NCBI GenBank assembly: GCA_027946555.1
Contig: JAPEVC010000260.1
Location: 1-47,265 of the forward strand
Length of the DNA: 47,265 bases
From: Gnomoniopsis sp. IMI 355080
Lineage: Eukaryota; Ascomycota; Sordariomycetes; Diaporthales; Gnomoniaceae
Direction: 5' to 3'
Below, one piece after another: positions 35,682-44,424 of this stretch. The notes under the pieces are model-generated. The model was given only the letters and a program-made list of their open reading frames with translations. It did not search any database and was not told the origin of the DNA. How positions within the stretch are numbered: the stretch's first letter is position 1; each line of letters begins with the position of its first letter. A program made the translations under genes and the position numbers.

Positions 35682-37007
35682 ATGCCTCGCCAAGCAGCGC
35701 GCCTCGTCCTCGGACGTAGCGCACGAGCACAATCAGCAGCAGCCAGCTCCTACCAATCCTTTTCGACCACGCCCCGTCACTTTGACGACCATGACGCGAA
35801 GAACAACAGTAATCGACGCGGCCGCTCTACCGCCGCCGCCTCGGCTCTAGGTGCGATGAGCTCCTCCTCCTCCTCGCAGAAACCAATCTCTCTCGGGAAC
35901 AACAGCTTCTCCCGCGGACCCAACCTCAATCGACCTGGTAGCAACATCATCAGTATGAGGAGTCTCCCGCAGTTCCGCAAGCCCGCACAGCTCGGTGGCA
36001 GCGGCGACAAACCCGCTCCTGGATCACCAGGTTTCGTCCCTCAGTTCTCGAGGCCCGGCGGATTTTCCCGCGGGGGAGGCTTTGCTGGTCGTGGACGAGG
36101 AGGCTTTGGGCGCGGCGGTTTCAGTGGCGGCACACGAGGTGGCTTCAGCAGAGGTGGTGGACGCGGGCGTGGACGCGGACGTGGACGTGGGCGTGGGCGT
36201 GGAGTCCGGGGTGGAGCACGGGGAGACCGTGACGGCGAAAGGAAGTCTGGGGAACTCGAAGATGATTTGTCAGACGACACCAATTACCGCACTCTGGGAG
36301 AAGGGCTGCTATCGAGCAATGTTCGCAACATCAACGACGAGATCGACACATACACCGAAGAACAAAGGGTACATGGGCCTGAGAGGAAGTACACGCCATC
36401 GACGACGCTCGAGTCACTGGTCCAGTGGGGCCCTGCTGTGGCGACGAATAACGCGCTGGGCCAATCGGCCATGGCAATACGGAGCATGCGCCTCATGGGC
36501 GGTGGCAGGAGGTTTCACGAGAACGAGCAGAGCTTTGATATTGATGACGAGACAAGGTGGCGGTCCACGAATAAGCCCATCTTTTACTCGCGCATGGAGC
36601 AGAAGGCTGCGGCCCTGAAGATGCTCGAGCCTGAAAAGAGGGAGAGGGAGGTGCAGAAGGGCATCGATAGAATTGTGAAGTCACTGCAAAAGGAACACGG
36701 CAAGAACTATTCAGCGTTTGCGGAAGCTTATGACAAGCTGGGAGAAGCGAAGATCAGGAGCATGGCGGAGGAGCATGTTGATGCCAACTTTGCGAGGTAC
36801 GTCGAAGACGAAAAGTTGGAGGTGACAAAGAACAAAACGACCAGAGAGGCGATTGCAAAGTTCGTCCTCAAGGGAGATCACCCAGAGGTCAAACTTGCCG
36901 AGAATACACTCGGCAAGGCGGCCACATATCACGCACAAACACCAACGTACCGGCCAGTGGACGGTGCAAAGTTCGACGAGAAGTTGAAGCAGCTGGTAAA
37001 ATCCTAG
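35682..37007 (+). CDS. Predicted mitochondrial RGG-rich protein, possible mitoribosomal protein
   Basis: Single exon, 441 residues from the ATG at 35682. The first 30 residues (MPRQAARLVLGRSARAQSAA, then SYQSFSTTPRHF) form a classic mitochondrial targeting sequence without acidic residues. Residues about 124-181 are an RGG/GRG tract (GGFGRGGFSGG, RGRGRGRGRGRG) usually linked to RNA binding. The C-terminal half is folded-looking: YRTLGEGLLSSNVRNI, LESLVQWGPAVATNNALGQS, then a charged helical region. I do not recognise the domain with certainty; it resembles poorly characterised fungal mitochondrial small-subunit ribosomal proteins. A start at an in-frame ATG 40 codons upstream is possible. It converges on the mitochondrial ribosome recycling factor with 149 bp between stops. 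Confidence 0.72.
   Translation: MPRQAARLVLGRSARAQSAAASSYQSFSTTPRHFDDHDAKNNSNRRGRSTAAASALGAMSSSSSSQKPISLGNNSFSRGPNLNRPGSNIISMRSLPQFRKPAQLGGSGDKPAPGSPGFVPQFSRPGGFSRGGGFAGRGRGGFGRGGFSGGTRGGFSRGGGRGRGRGRGRGRGRGVRGGARGDRDGERKSGELEDDLSDDTNYRTLGEGLLSSNVRNINDEIDTYTEEQRVHGPERKYTPSTTLESLVQWGPAVATNNALGQSAMAIRSMRLMGGGRRFHENEQSFDIDDETRWRSTNKPIFYSRMEQKAAALKMLEPEKREREVQKGIDRIVKSLQKEHGKNYSAFAEAYDKLGEAKIRSMAEEHVDANFARYVEDEKLEVTKNKTTREAIAKFVLKGDHPEVKLAENTLGKAATYHAQTPTYRPVDGAKFDEKLKQLVKS
36150..36216 (+). repeat. GGACGTGGGCGT-type minisatellite coding for RG repeats
   Basis: Within the RGG protein the DNA itself is repetitive: hexamers GGACGC, GGACGT and GGGCGT follow one another about ten times, coding alternating Arg-Gly. 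Such tracts change length by slippage, so copy number may vary between strains. Confidence 0.7.
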
Positions 37008-37156
37008 AGTACCTAGCGATGATGAGTCTGGCAACGGCAAGTTGCAATGTTCAGATGCCAAAAAAGTGTACATATTTATTCTCCCACATGCATCGAGTAT
37101 GAGCTTTTGGTATCGTGAAATGCTTTCGTAATGTTCGCAATGAAGGGATGCTCCTA

Positions 37157-38129
37157 TCACAGCCGCTTTAATCTATTCGCCAGCTCGGTCTGCAACTGCT
37201 TCTCCTTCTTGTCGATGACCTCAAACTTTTTGTCCTGCAAAGACTTTACCTTCTTGTCCAAGTTCTTGACGTCGTCCTTGGTGATGTGCTTCGCCTTCAG
37301 CCAAGTCGCGTGCTTGCTCTTTCTCGTAGCTAGTACATCCCTAATCGCGTCTTTCCATGCAACACACTCCGCCTTGAGCTTCTTGGTCTGCTCCTCCGGA
37401 TTCTCGGGCTCAATGCGCAGGATCAATTCCAGATCGTTGTCAGCATCGCGCTGCGGCTGCTGGTTGAACTGCGGACTCGTCTGCACCGCACTCATGATAG
37501 GCTTGACGTAGCTCTCGTCACTGACCAAAATCGACACATTTCTTCCGCCACGATGCACAATCGATGCCAGCTCGCGCAACGGGTAGGTCTCGGGCGACTT
37601 GCGGTCGGGCTGGACCTTGAGCTGACCTAGCACGTCCGGGTTGAAGCGGCCGCCAGTGGCCTTGAACTCCTGCAGGCGCTTCTCGAAGCGCTCGTCAATC
37701 CTTGCATACTCCGTGTCAACGTCCGCCAAGTCGAAGGCGGCCTCGTGGTCAAAGTCAGAGGGCGGGGTGAATTTGTCGCGGGACTTCTTTCGGGACTCTG
37801 AGGGCAGCTGCTCCTCGCCTGCCTCGTCGTCGTTTGCCTCGGCGGCAGCGGCTTTCTTGACTTTCTCGCGGTGTTTCTTGGCACTGAGGAGTGGGGACTG
37901 GGAAAAGGTGCGTTTGCTGCAGGTGGGAGACGATGGTGGGGGGAGGCTTGGGCGGTTTGCGAGCGAGCTCAAAGCTGTAGTTCGAGACGCGCCGACAGTC
38001 CTGAAGAAGACATGTCAGTTTGGACGCGGTATTCCACCGAGAGAGGGATCTTGCTTACCAAGACAGAAGGATAGACCCGCCATACCTCTGCGATCGCAGC
38101 GCCGTCTGAGCTTGATTGAACCCTCTCAT
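37157..38129 (-). CDS. RRF1: Mitochondrial ribosome recycling factor
   Basis: Two exons, 38129-38059 and 38000-37157, joined over a 58-nt intron (GTAAGC, branch CTGAC, TTCAG); 304 residues. The N-terminus MRGFNQAQTALRSQRYGG is a mitochondrial targeting peptide, continuing to KRTFSQSPLLSAKK. After a Lys/Ala/Glu linker, the RRF domain includes GGRFNPDVLGQLKVQ, YPLRELASIVHRGGRNVSI, YVKPIMSAVQTSPQFNQQPQ and LELILRIEPENPEEQTKKL, ending in a Lys-rich helix. RRF works with elongation factor G to split post-termination ribosomes; here it acts in the mitochondrial matrix. The long exon alone would start on a TTG, so the 5' exon is needed. Without it the targeting signal would be lost. Gene symbol by homology to yeast. 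Confidence 0.9.
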
Positions 38130-38424
38130 GGTGTTTTGATGCATGCAAGGAGGATTGCTGTATGTCTGCAGAGCCTCGAAAAATGGGAGTATGATGTTTG
38201 ATTTGCCGATTCGGCTCCGAGTACGTAATCTTAGCTTCATGTATGGCGGGCCGCCGCAATCCTTGCTGTCACGACACTTCCTCTTACAAACCCTCCCGCC
38301 AGTCTGCCTAGCCGCCAATATACATCGTAATGAATTCTACATGACCTTCCCCCCCGTCTTGCTCTAGTCGATCTCATACATCTTGGTGGTGCTGGCACGG
38401 TGGTCGCATGCCCGTGTGGTTTGG

Positions 38425-39441
38425 TTAATCGATATCCCACTCGTCCTCCTCTTGAAAGTCTGCCCAAGCTGCCCCAGCCGTGTCGATGGCGTCAAGGAAG
38501 CCATCGATCGTATTCACGAGCTCACTAGGCTGAGCGTGTCGGTCCATATTCTTCAGGGCTTCCTGTGTCAACTTCTGAATGTCGATGCTCTCGCAAGGCT
38601 TGCGTAAAGACGAGTCAACTCCTAGGTTAGCAAGCTCCACGCGAACTTCCTCCACCCCTAGGACCTCTGAGATTGCGAGATTTTTGGCGATGAAGCGAGC
38701 ATCTACGAGAGCTGAAAAGAATTGGATGAACAGGCGCAAGGCCAGCTCTGTCGGCCAATTCAGTTGAACCCGACAGACCAGCTTCTTGAAAAACTCGCGC
38801 CACGTGTGATATGTCGTCTCCGCTGCATCGACACTGTCGATGGGAACCAGACAGCCTTCTCGTACCATCTTCGTGGCTTCCTGGTAGGTGGCCACGAGCA
38901 AGGGCTGCACATATCGTTTGTGAGGCTTCTGCCCGCGGGGCATGTCTGTGTACATGGCGCGGACCACCTTCAAGTCTTTCCAACTCCTGCCGAGAAACAC
39001 CTGGAGCTTGAAAGCCTTGTCGGAGAAGCGGAGACCGTGCTTGGGAAGGGCTTTCATAAGACGAAATTCTGAATGCCTGGACTTGGTCGAGGTTCTGTCA
39101 GCTTTGTCTTCTGCAGCTCGCTGCAAAGCAATTTGGTTGCTGGCGTCGTCCAAATCCATGGCATCAGAAGCATCGAGGCAGAGATCCTCGTTTCCCTTGG
39201 GCGCAGTGCTGTGTTTGGTCGCGGGTTTGTGAGCATCGTCTGCTACGACACGTGAAGCTATTTGGGTGCCGATGTCGTCCAGGCTCAAGGTCTCAAGAGC
39301 CTTGAGGCAAAAACTCCCGTTCTTCTTCGATTTGCTTACGCCGTTGAAGTTTCTGCGCCTCGCCACAGGCTTGAACCTGGGCTTGGCTTGTTTACCCAAA
39401 ATGCCGAGCCCCGAACCGGATAAGTCATGGGTGGATGTCAT
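38425..39441 (-). CDS. Orphan protein with internal duplication
   Basis: Single exon, 338 residues from ATG 39441; the frame continues 48 codons upstream but that part looks like leader. I do not recognise the family. The N-terminal 40 residues are basic. Residues 44-62 (FCLKALETLSLDDIGTQIA) and 87-105 (LCLDASDAMDLDDASNQIA) are clearly related, giving an internal repeat with 43-residue offset. The C-terminal 200 residues look folded (KLQVFLGRSWKDLKVVRAMY, LNWPTELALRLFIQFFSALV) and end in an acidic tail EEDEWDID. No signal peptide or membrane segment. Probably a lineage-restricted gene. It lies 295 bp downstream of the recycling factor start, same strand. Confidence 0.6.
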   Translation of the reverse strand: MTSTHDLSGSGLGILGKQAKPRFKPVARRRNFNGVSKSKKNGSFCLKALETLSLDDIGTQIASRVVADDAHKPATKHSTAPKGNEDLCLDASDAMDLDDASNQIALQRAAEDKADRTSTKSRHSEFRLMKALPKHGLRFSDKAFKLQVFLGRSWKDLKVVRAMYTDMPRGQKPHKRYVQPLLVATYQEATKMVREGCLVPIDSVDAAETTYHTWREFFKKLVCRVQLNWPTELALRLFIQFFSALVDARFIAKNLAISEVLGVEEVRVELANLGVDSSLRKPCESIDIQKLTQEALKNMDRHAQPSELVNTIDGFLDAIDTAGAAWADFQEEDEWDID

Positions 39442-40978
39442 TTTGAAGATGAGGAATGGCTTGAGAAACTGGTGTTTGAACAGGTGATGGCTTCGCGTCA
39501 CAAATGGGGTTGGAGGGTGGAAGAAGCTAGGTCTGTTCGTTGGCGTCGTCGCCGGCACTTTGCTGCTAACATGCACCAGGGACAACTTGCTTCTCTCTTA
39601 CCTTTATCATGACGTGACGCAAGGGCAATCTTTAAAATGGATTTGGATTCGTGGCTCAAGGGTCAGTTGCAATGGTTTAGGGGAAAACAACGCAACAGCC
39701 TGAGGGTCACGAGTTCGAACCCCTCGATGCGGAGTCCCTTTTCCTGTTTAGCGCATGACGATGACTTTGTGTACCTAGGCCCCTACCTAGCTACATAGAG
39801 TGAATCGACGCGGCGTAATGGAATCTGGCCCTCCACCAGCATCATTTTTCTTCTTTTGGGTTATCAAATTTGTGCACTTTTTTCGTCCTCTTGGTTTTCT
39901 GCCTTTTGCAAGGTAATACGCTACCGCTGGACCATCTGGTGGGCCTTAAAGCAAGGAACCTGGTGGTGAAGGTTTTGGAATTTGTAGCTTTGGGCCAATG
40001 CTTTTCCCCGGGCTTTGCCTCCATGAACTATTCAGCGTGCGAGTAGAGCATGCTCGGTCGCGAGGTTGTCTTTGGGCCGTCTGGTCAGGTCGATGGGCGT
40101 ACGGCATTATATGGAAGCGAAACACGCTTTTGTTCAGTTGCGGCCTGAGATAGGTACAGCAACACTGATAAGCGGATGCTTCGACTTCTACGGCTCTCAG
40201 ACTGGTCTCCGGGTTGCACTCACGGTTCGCTTTTGGAAGAGACGCAGGCTATCGAACGCTAATGTTCGCCCGACGTTTTTGAAAGGTGCAGAACCTGTAC
40301 GTCTAGTACCTCTTGCACTTTCTAGTATGCTGTTTCTACAACTAAGACTCGTTTGCTTTCCTTGATCTGGCTATACTGCCCAATAGCTAGGAGAAGGAGT
40401 TCTATAGGCTGCTGCAGCACGGGGTATCTCCTTGTCGAGCTTCCGTTCTTTCAACCTAAAATCTCATGGCTTTGCAGAAGAATAGTCGTAACTAGAGCGA
40501 GATCAGAACAGCTTTAGTGACACATACTAAGCGACTAACAATGGCTACTACATTCAATCAAAGCCGAGCCATATACACTTTGATATCTGTCACTCTGTTG
40601 CAGAGAATGATGGTAGTCAGTTGGTGATGGCCTACATAAAATAAGGCCTACCCAGGTGGCCTCCATCCAAAGTCCATGATTCAAAATCCATATTGCTCTT
40701 ATTAATCATGTCGTGATGACCTAAACATATATCGTACGTTTCATGCATCTAGCACGCTTGGTATCATAAAATCAAATCGCACGTGATGGTTTGAATTGCG
40801 AAATCGCGTGCCTGAATGGCGAGCCGCCGTTTGCGGGCGACTACTATATCTCCGCAAAATGCCGGTTTTGGAGACGTTATACCAAAAAGCATCAATCATT
40901 CAGACCGCAACACCTGGGCACAGAGAGAATAGAAATAGCAAGCCTTAGGTATTCTCCAAGGTTATTCACGTGCAAGTG
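39442..40978. other. Divergent intergenic region with Pol III-like relics and two CACGTG sites
   Basis: Separates the orphan gene (minus) from the monooxygenase gene (plus). At 39645-39742 plus there is an A-box-like TGGCTCAAGGG, a B-box-like AGTTCGAACCC and TTTT, with ends that pair 6 of 7, but the T and anticodon arms do not fold as a tRNA. On minus near 39922-39938 another A-box-like string occurs alone. CACGTG occurs at 40780-40785 and 40967-40972, the latter 6 bp before the monooxygenase ATG. No gene found. Confidence 0.35.
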
Positions 40979-42714
40979 ATGATGGGAGGCGAGAAACCAA
41001 TCAAGTCTGTGGCAGTCATTGGCGCTGGCGCCTCAGGTATGAGATCCGTGATGTTAATATATCCCACCCCCGACCCGAGTCCAAGAGCTAATTTCGTGGT
41101 GTTTTGACAAAGGATCTATCACCGGTGCTGCATTGAAGGCTGAAAACTATTTTGATCGCATTCGCATTTTTGAACGGCGAGAGTCAGCCGGCGGAACATG
41201 GTAAGTGGGCAGGGTCTCAAACCTGGAAATCCAATGGGTCCAATTCATTGCACTTTTCATCCATGGTATCATGGCTAACTCCAAGTAGGATTTTTGATCC
41301 GAGCCCTGGTCCAGAGCTGCCTATTCAACCTGGAAAAGTGCCACCTGAGATAGATCCGCCGCTCGATATCCCGAACGGCCTCCCCAAGGTCACCGCTCCA
41401 TGTGAGCAGGAACGTTTTTCACAAACGCCTGTGTACAACTCATTGACGTGTGTCTCTCCATACTTTCACACCAAATGTGGCTAGCAATCAGTAATCGTTG
41501 ACACAATCAACAGAACAAATGTGCCCGACATAGCAATGTGTTTTTCGGACCAGCGCTTCTCCTATGGCCCATTCCCGCCTCATCACGTCCCACGGTTGTA
41601 TCTTGAGCATTACGTAGCAGTTCACAATCTCGACGAGCATCTGGTTCTAAGCACCACCGTGGAAGACGTTTCAAAGATCTCGGGCGATAGGTGGCGACTC
41701 ACCCTGCGCAAGCACGATGTCCTCCGGCGTGTGGACGTTTGGTGGACGGAGGAGTTCGATGCACTGATCATTGCCAACGGTCACTATTCCGTCCCTTTTA
41801 TCCCACACGTCGACGGCCTGGATGCCTATACCAAAAGATTCCCCGGCCGCGTCGTTCACTCAAAGTATTATCGAGACCCGAGCATTTATTCGGGCCAGCG
41901 CATCCTCGTCATCGGCAACTCCGCCAGCGGGTTCGATATTACGAATGAGCTTACAAAGACTGCCTCGCTCCCCGTTCTCAGCTCACGTCGCCACAAGAGC
42001 CCATTCGAAGGCGACAAGCCACCGCCCGAAATTGCATGGAAGGGGATTATCCAGAAGTACCACGACGATGGCACAATCGAGTTCGAGGATGGGAGTAGGC
42101 TGGGCGCAGAAGAGGTCGATAAGATAATTTACGCCACGGGCTATCGGCCCAGTTTCCCGTTTTGGAATGTCGAGAAGAATGGCAGGCAATTGTACGACTA
42201 TGAGCATGGAAAGCTGGTCAACATTTACTGGCACACGTTTTTTTCCGACTTCAAGACGTTGGGAATTGTAGGCATTCAGAGAGCGTTGACTTTTAGGAGT
42301 TTTGAGTACCAGGCTGTGGCACTGGCGAGGCTCTTTGCGGGAAGGAATAAGCTGAGTCTACCGCCGGTGATAGACATGAAGAAGTGGGAGGCGGACAGAC
42401 TGCGATGGTCAAAAGTTACAGGGAAGAAGTATCATGACATTGAGAGCCAGCCGGGCCACATAGGCAAGGACACGTTTACATGGCTTGGGTTCTTGTATGA
42501 GCTTGCTGGTCTGGGAACGCTGCAAGGGGACGGAAGGATACCGCCTGTATTGGGTAAAGAGCTGTTAGAGGCGTTGAGGAACATCCGCAAATACCCCATG
42601 CCGGGCAAAGAAGATGGGGAGAGTCTTGCGTCCAGGCGGGGCGGCGACGAGGCATTTCGTGATAGATACCTTGAGGACGGTTGGATTACGGTAGAGAGAT
42701 TTCGGGACCAATAA
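40979..42714 (+). CDS. Flavin-containing monooxygenase
   Basis: Four exons: 40979-41036, 41113-41200, 41289-41447, 41514-42714; 1506 nt, 501 residues. FAD-binding GAGASG at residues 15-20 is finished across intron 1; ESAGGTW follows across intron 2; YNSLTTNVP spans intron 3. The FMO signature FPGRVVHSKYY (211-221) and the NADPH-binding GNSASG (236-241) are intact, as is the YATGY motif (about 305). It oxygenates soft nucleophiles (N or S) or acts in secondary metabolism using NADPH and O2; the substrate is unknown. Length is normal. An ATG doublet opens the gene; the first is taken. It converges on the secreted repeat protein gene with 324 bp between stops. Confidence 0.93.
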
Positions 42715-43038
42715 GGGTGTGAAGGTGAATATATTGAAGAAGAGGATCAGGGGTGATGTGTGATTAGGACAAGAATACCGCCGTAGATTGAGATTGAGCG
42801 AGACACGAAACATCTGGGAGACTATCAAGACCAGCTCATTGGAGGCTAGAGTTTAGACTGGAAATTAGCCGCTTTCACATATCTCATATCGTAGAGTCAA
42901 GCAAATTTGGAAGTGCACATATTATCGAACAAGTTATATTTACATTTTATGGTCCATCTACACAGCCCAAAAGTGGTACATAGTATCTAATAGAGAAGCG
43001 CATCTAGCACAGAATACATAAAACTCAAATCCTGAGTC
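42715..43038. other. Intergenic, convergent 3' ends
   Basis: AT-rich 324-bp spacer between the stops of the monooxygenase and the secreted repeat protein; it should hold both 3' UTRs. Nothing else seen. Confidence 0.5.
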
Positions 43039-44424
43039 TTAGTTGTTCTTGTGACGAGAGATTCTGGAACGCCTCCAAGATGCAGAGCCGTACGAGTCCT
43101 GAGCACCCGAGGAAGACTGAGCACCAGCAGAGCCCCAAGTGGAAGAACCGCCGCTGCTGAACCCAGAAGAGGGCTGAGCACCCTCAGATCCTGAAGTAGA
43201 AGAGCCACCGAAGCCGCCGAAGCCACCGTAGGAGCCGGAAGAAGTGCCTGAAGCCTGAGCACCATCAGAGCCCGAGGTAGAAGAGCCGCCGAAGCCACCG
43301 AAGCCACCGAAGCCACCGTAAGAGCCGGAAGAAGTGCCTGAGGCCTGAGCACCATCAGAACCAGAGGTGGAAGAGCCACCGAAGCCACCGTAAGAGCCAG
43401 AAGACGAGCCAGAGGCCTGAGCACCGTCAGAGCCGGACGTGGATGAGCCTCCATAGCTACCGTAAGAGCCAGAAGAAGTGCCAGAGGCTTGGGCACCTTC
43501 AGAACCAGAGGTGGAAGAGCCACCGTAGCTGCCGTATGAGCCAGAAGAGGGCTGGGCGCCATCAGCGCCAGTTGAAGAGAAGCCGTTGGCGGTGCCAGAA
43601 GGGCTGGCGCCGGAAGAACCGTAAGAGGAGCTGGCGGCACCGGACGATGCGGCGGAGGAGGAAGAGGAGGTAGTCGAGGATGAGGTCACGGACTCGGTGC
43701 TGAAGCTGTATCCTGGGATCTTGATGGTGCCGACCTCCCAGGTCTTTCCGCTATCGCTTGTGGTCATAGTGGCCTCGACATCAGTGCCCAGGGCAAGGGT
43801 GTCGATGTAAGCCGAATCAGCGGCACTCAGGATGATGGAGACGTTGGTCCAGGTGTGGGCGCCCACGGTGCCACAGTCCTCGGCAGCGCACTCAATCGCG
43901 GAGCCCCAGCCCTCTGCCTTGCCGTCACTGGTGGAGAGGGTAGAGACCACGCTGCCGCCTACAATGACCTCCTGGGTGTAGTTACCCGTGGACTCTTCGT
44001 AAACATAGTGGAAGGTGACTGCTGTTCCCTCGGTGGCGGTGGACCCCTCAGCCTGGATGGGCTCCTGGGTGGTGTCTATATCGAGATCTCCATTAGTATG
44101 ATACACTTGAAAAGCAAAACAGGCTAGAAACGTACCACTTGTCGAGATCAGCGTGTAGGCGTAGACGCTCCAGCTATCGGAGTCGTAGTTCTCAGCGATC
44201 GACTGGATCAGGTCACCATTGGAGGTACCCATGCCGACCCAGAGGGACAAATCGCCATTGTTGTCAGAAGGGGCGGCGGGGAGGTTCAGAGTAGCCCAAG
44301 ATTCTGCGATGTAGGTGTCGGAAGAGGTAGGACCAGTGCTGAAGGCAGGGCCCATGGCGGCGTGGACCTTGCCAGTAGCAGCAGCAGCCACCAGGGCAGA
44401 GAGGATGTTGCGTGAGACAGTCAT
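43039..44424 (-). CDS. Secreted Ser/Gly-rich repeat protein
   Basis: Two exons, 44424-44136 and 44075-43039; 441 residues if the 60-nt intron (GTACGT, ACTAAT, TATAG) is removed, 461 if retained. Signal peptide at 1-22 (LSALVAAAATGKVHA). The globular part (about 23-225) has several Trp residues (SWATLNLP, LSLWVGMGT, GKTWEVGTIKIP) and two Cys (ECAAEDC), suggesting a beta-rich lectin- or eqolisin-like fold; I do not see catalytic residues I could name. The C-terminal 200 residues are Ser/Gly/Tyr repeats of 24 residues with extra GGF triplets. The tail SWRRSRISRHKNN is basic, not a GPI signal. Likely a cell-wall or extracellular matrix protein. Frame continues upstream of the ATG only with non-ATG codons. 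Confidence 0.78.
   Translation of the reverse strand: MTVSRNILSALVAAAATGKVHAAMGPAFSTGPTSSDTYIAESWATLNLPAAPSDNNGDLSLWVGMGTSNGDLIQSIAENYDSDSWSVYAYTLISTSGTFLACFAFQVYHTNGDLDIDTTQEPIQAEGSTATEGTAVTFHYVYEESTGNYTQEVIVGGSVVSTLSTSDGKAEGWGSAIECAAEDCGTVGAHTWTNVSIILSAADSAYIDTLALGTDVEATMTTSDSGKTWEVGTIKIPGYSFSTESVTSSSTTSSSSSAASSGAASSSYGSSGASPSGTANGFSSTGADGAQPSSGSYGSYGGSSTSGSEGAQASGTSSGSYGSYGGSSTSGSDGAQASGSSSGSYGGFGGSSTSGSDGAQASGTSSGSYGGFGGFGGFGGSSTSGSDGAQASGTSSGSYGGFGGFGGSSTSGSEGAQPSSGFSSGGSSTWGSAGAQSSSGAQDSYGSASWRRSRISRHKNN
43147..43546 (-). repeat. Tandem 72-nt repeats (24-aa SYG..SSTSGS.GAQASG units)
   Basis: Five consecutive units in the secreted protein share SYG, GGSSTSGS, then D or E and GAQASG. The number of inserted GGF-type triplets rises from 0, 0, 1 to 3 and 2 in successive units, showing slippage within the repeat. 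A degenerate sixth unit (SSTWGSAGAQSSSG) closes the array. Confidence 0.85.

Noticed and set aside
35995..36618. 207-codon frame overlapping the RGG protein
   Set aside because: Second-frame reading of the GC-rich RGG repeat; the main frame has a targeting peptide and a folded C-terminus.
39880..39960. A-box-like TGGTCCAGCGGT on minus suggesting a tRNA
   Set aside because: No B box follows within 60 nt, the anticodon arm does not fold, and a T-rich tract interrupts it.
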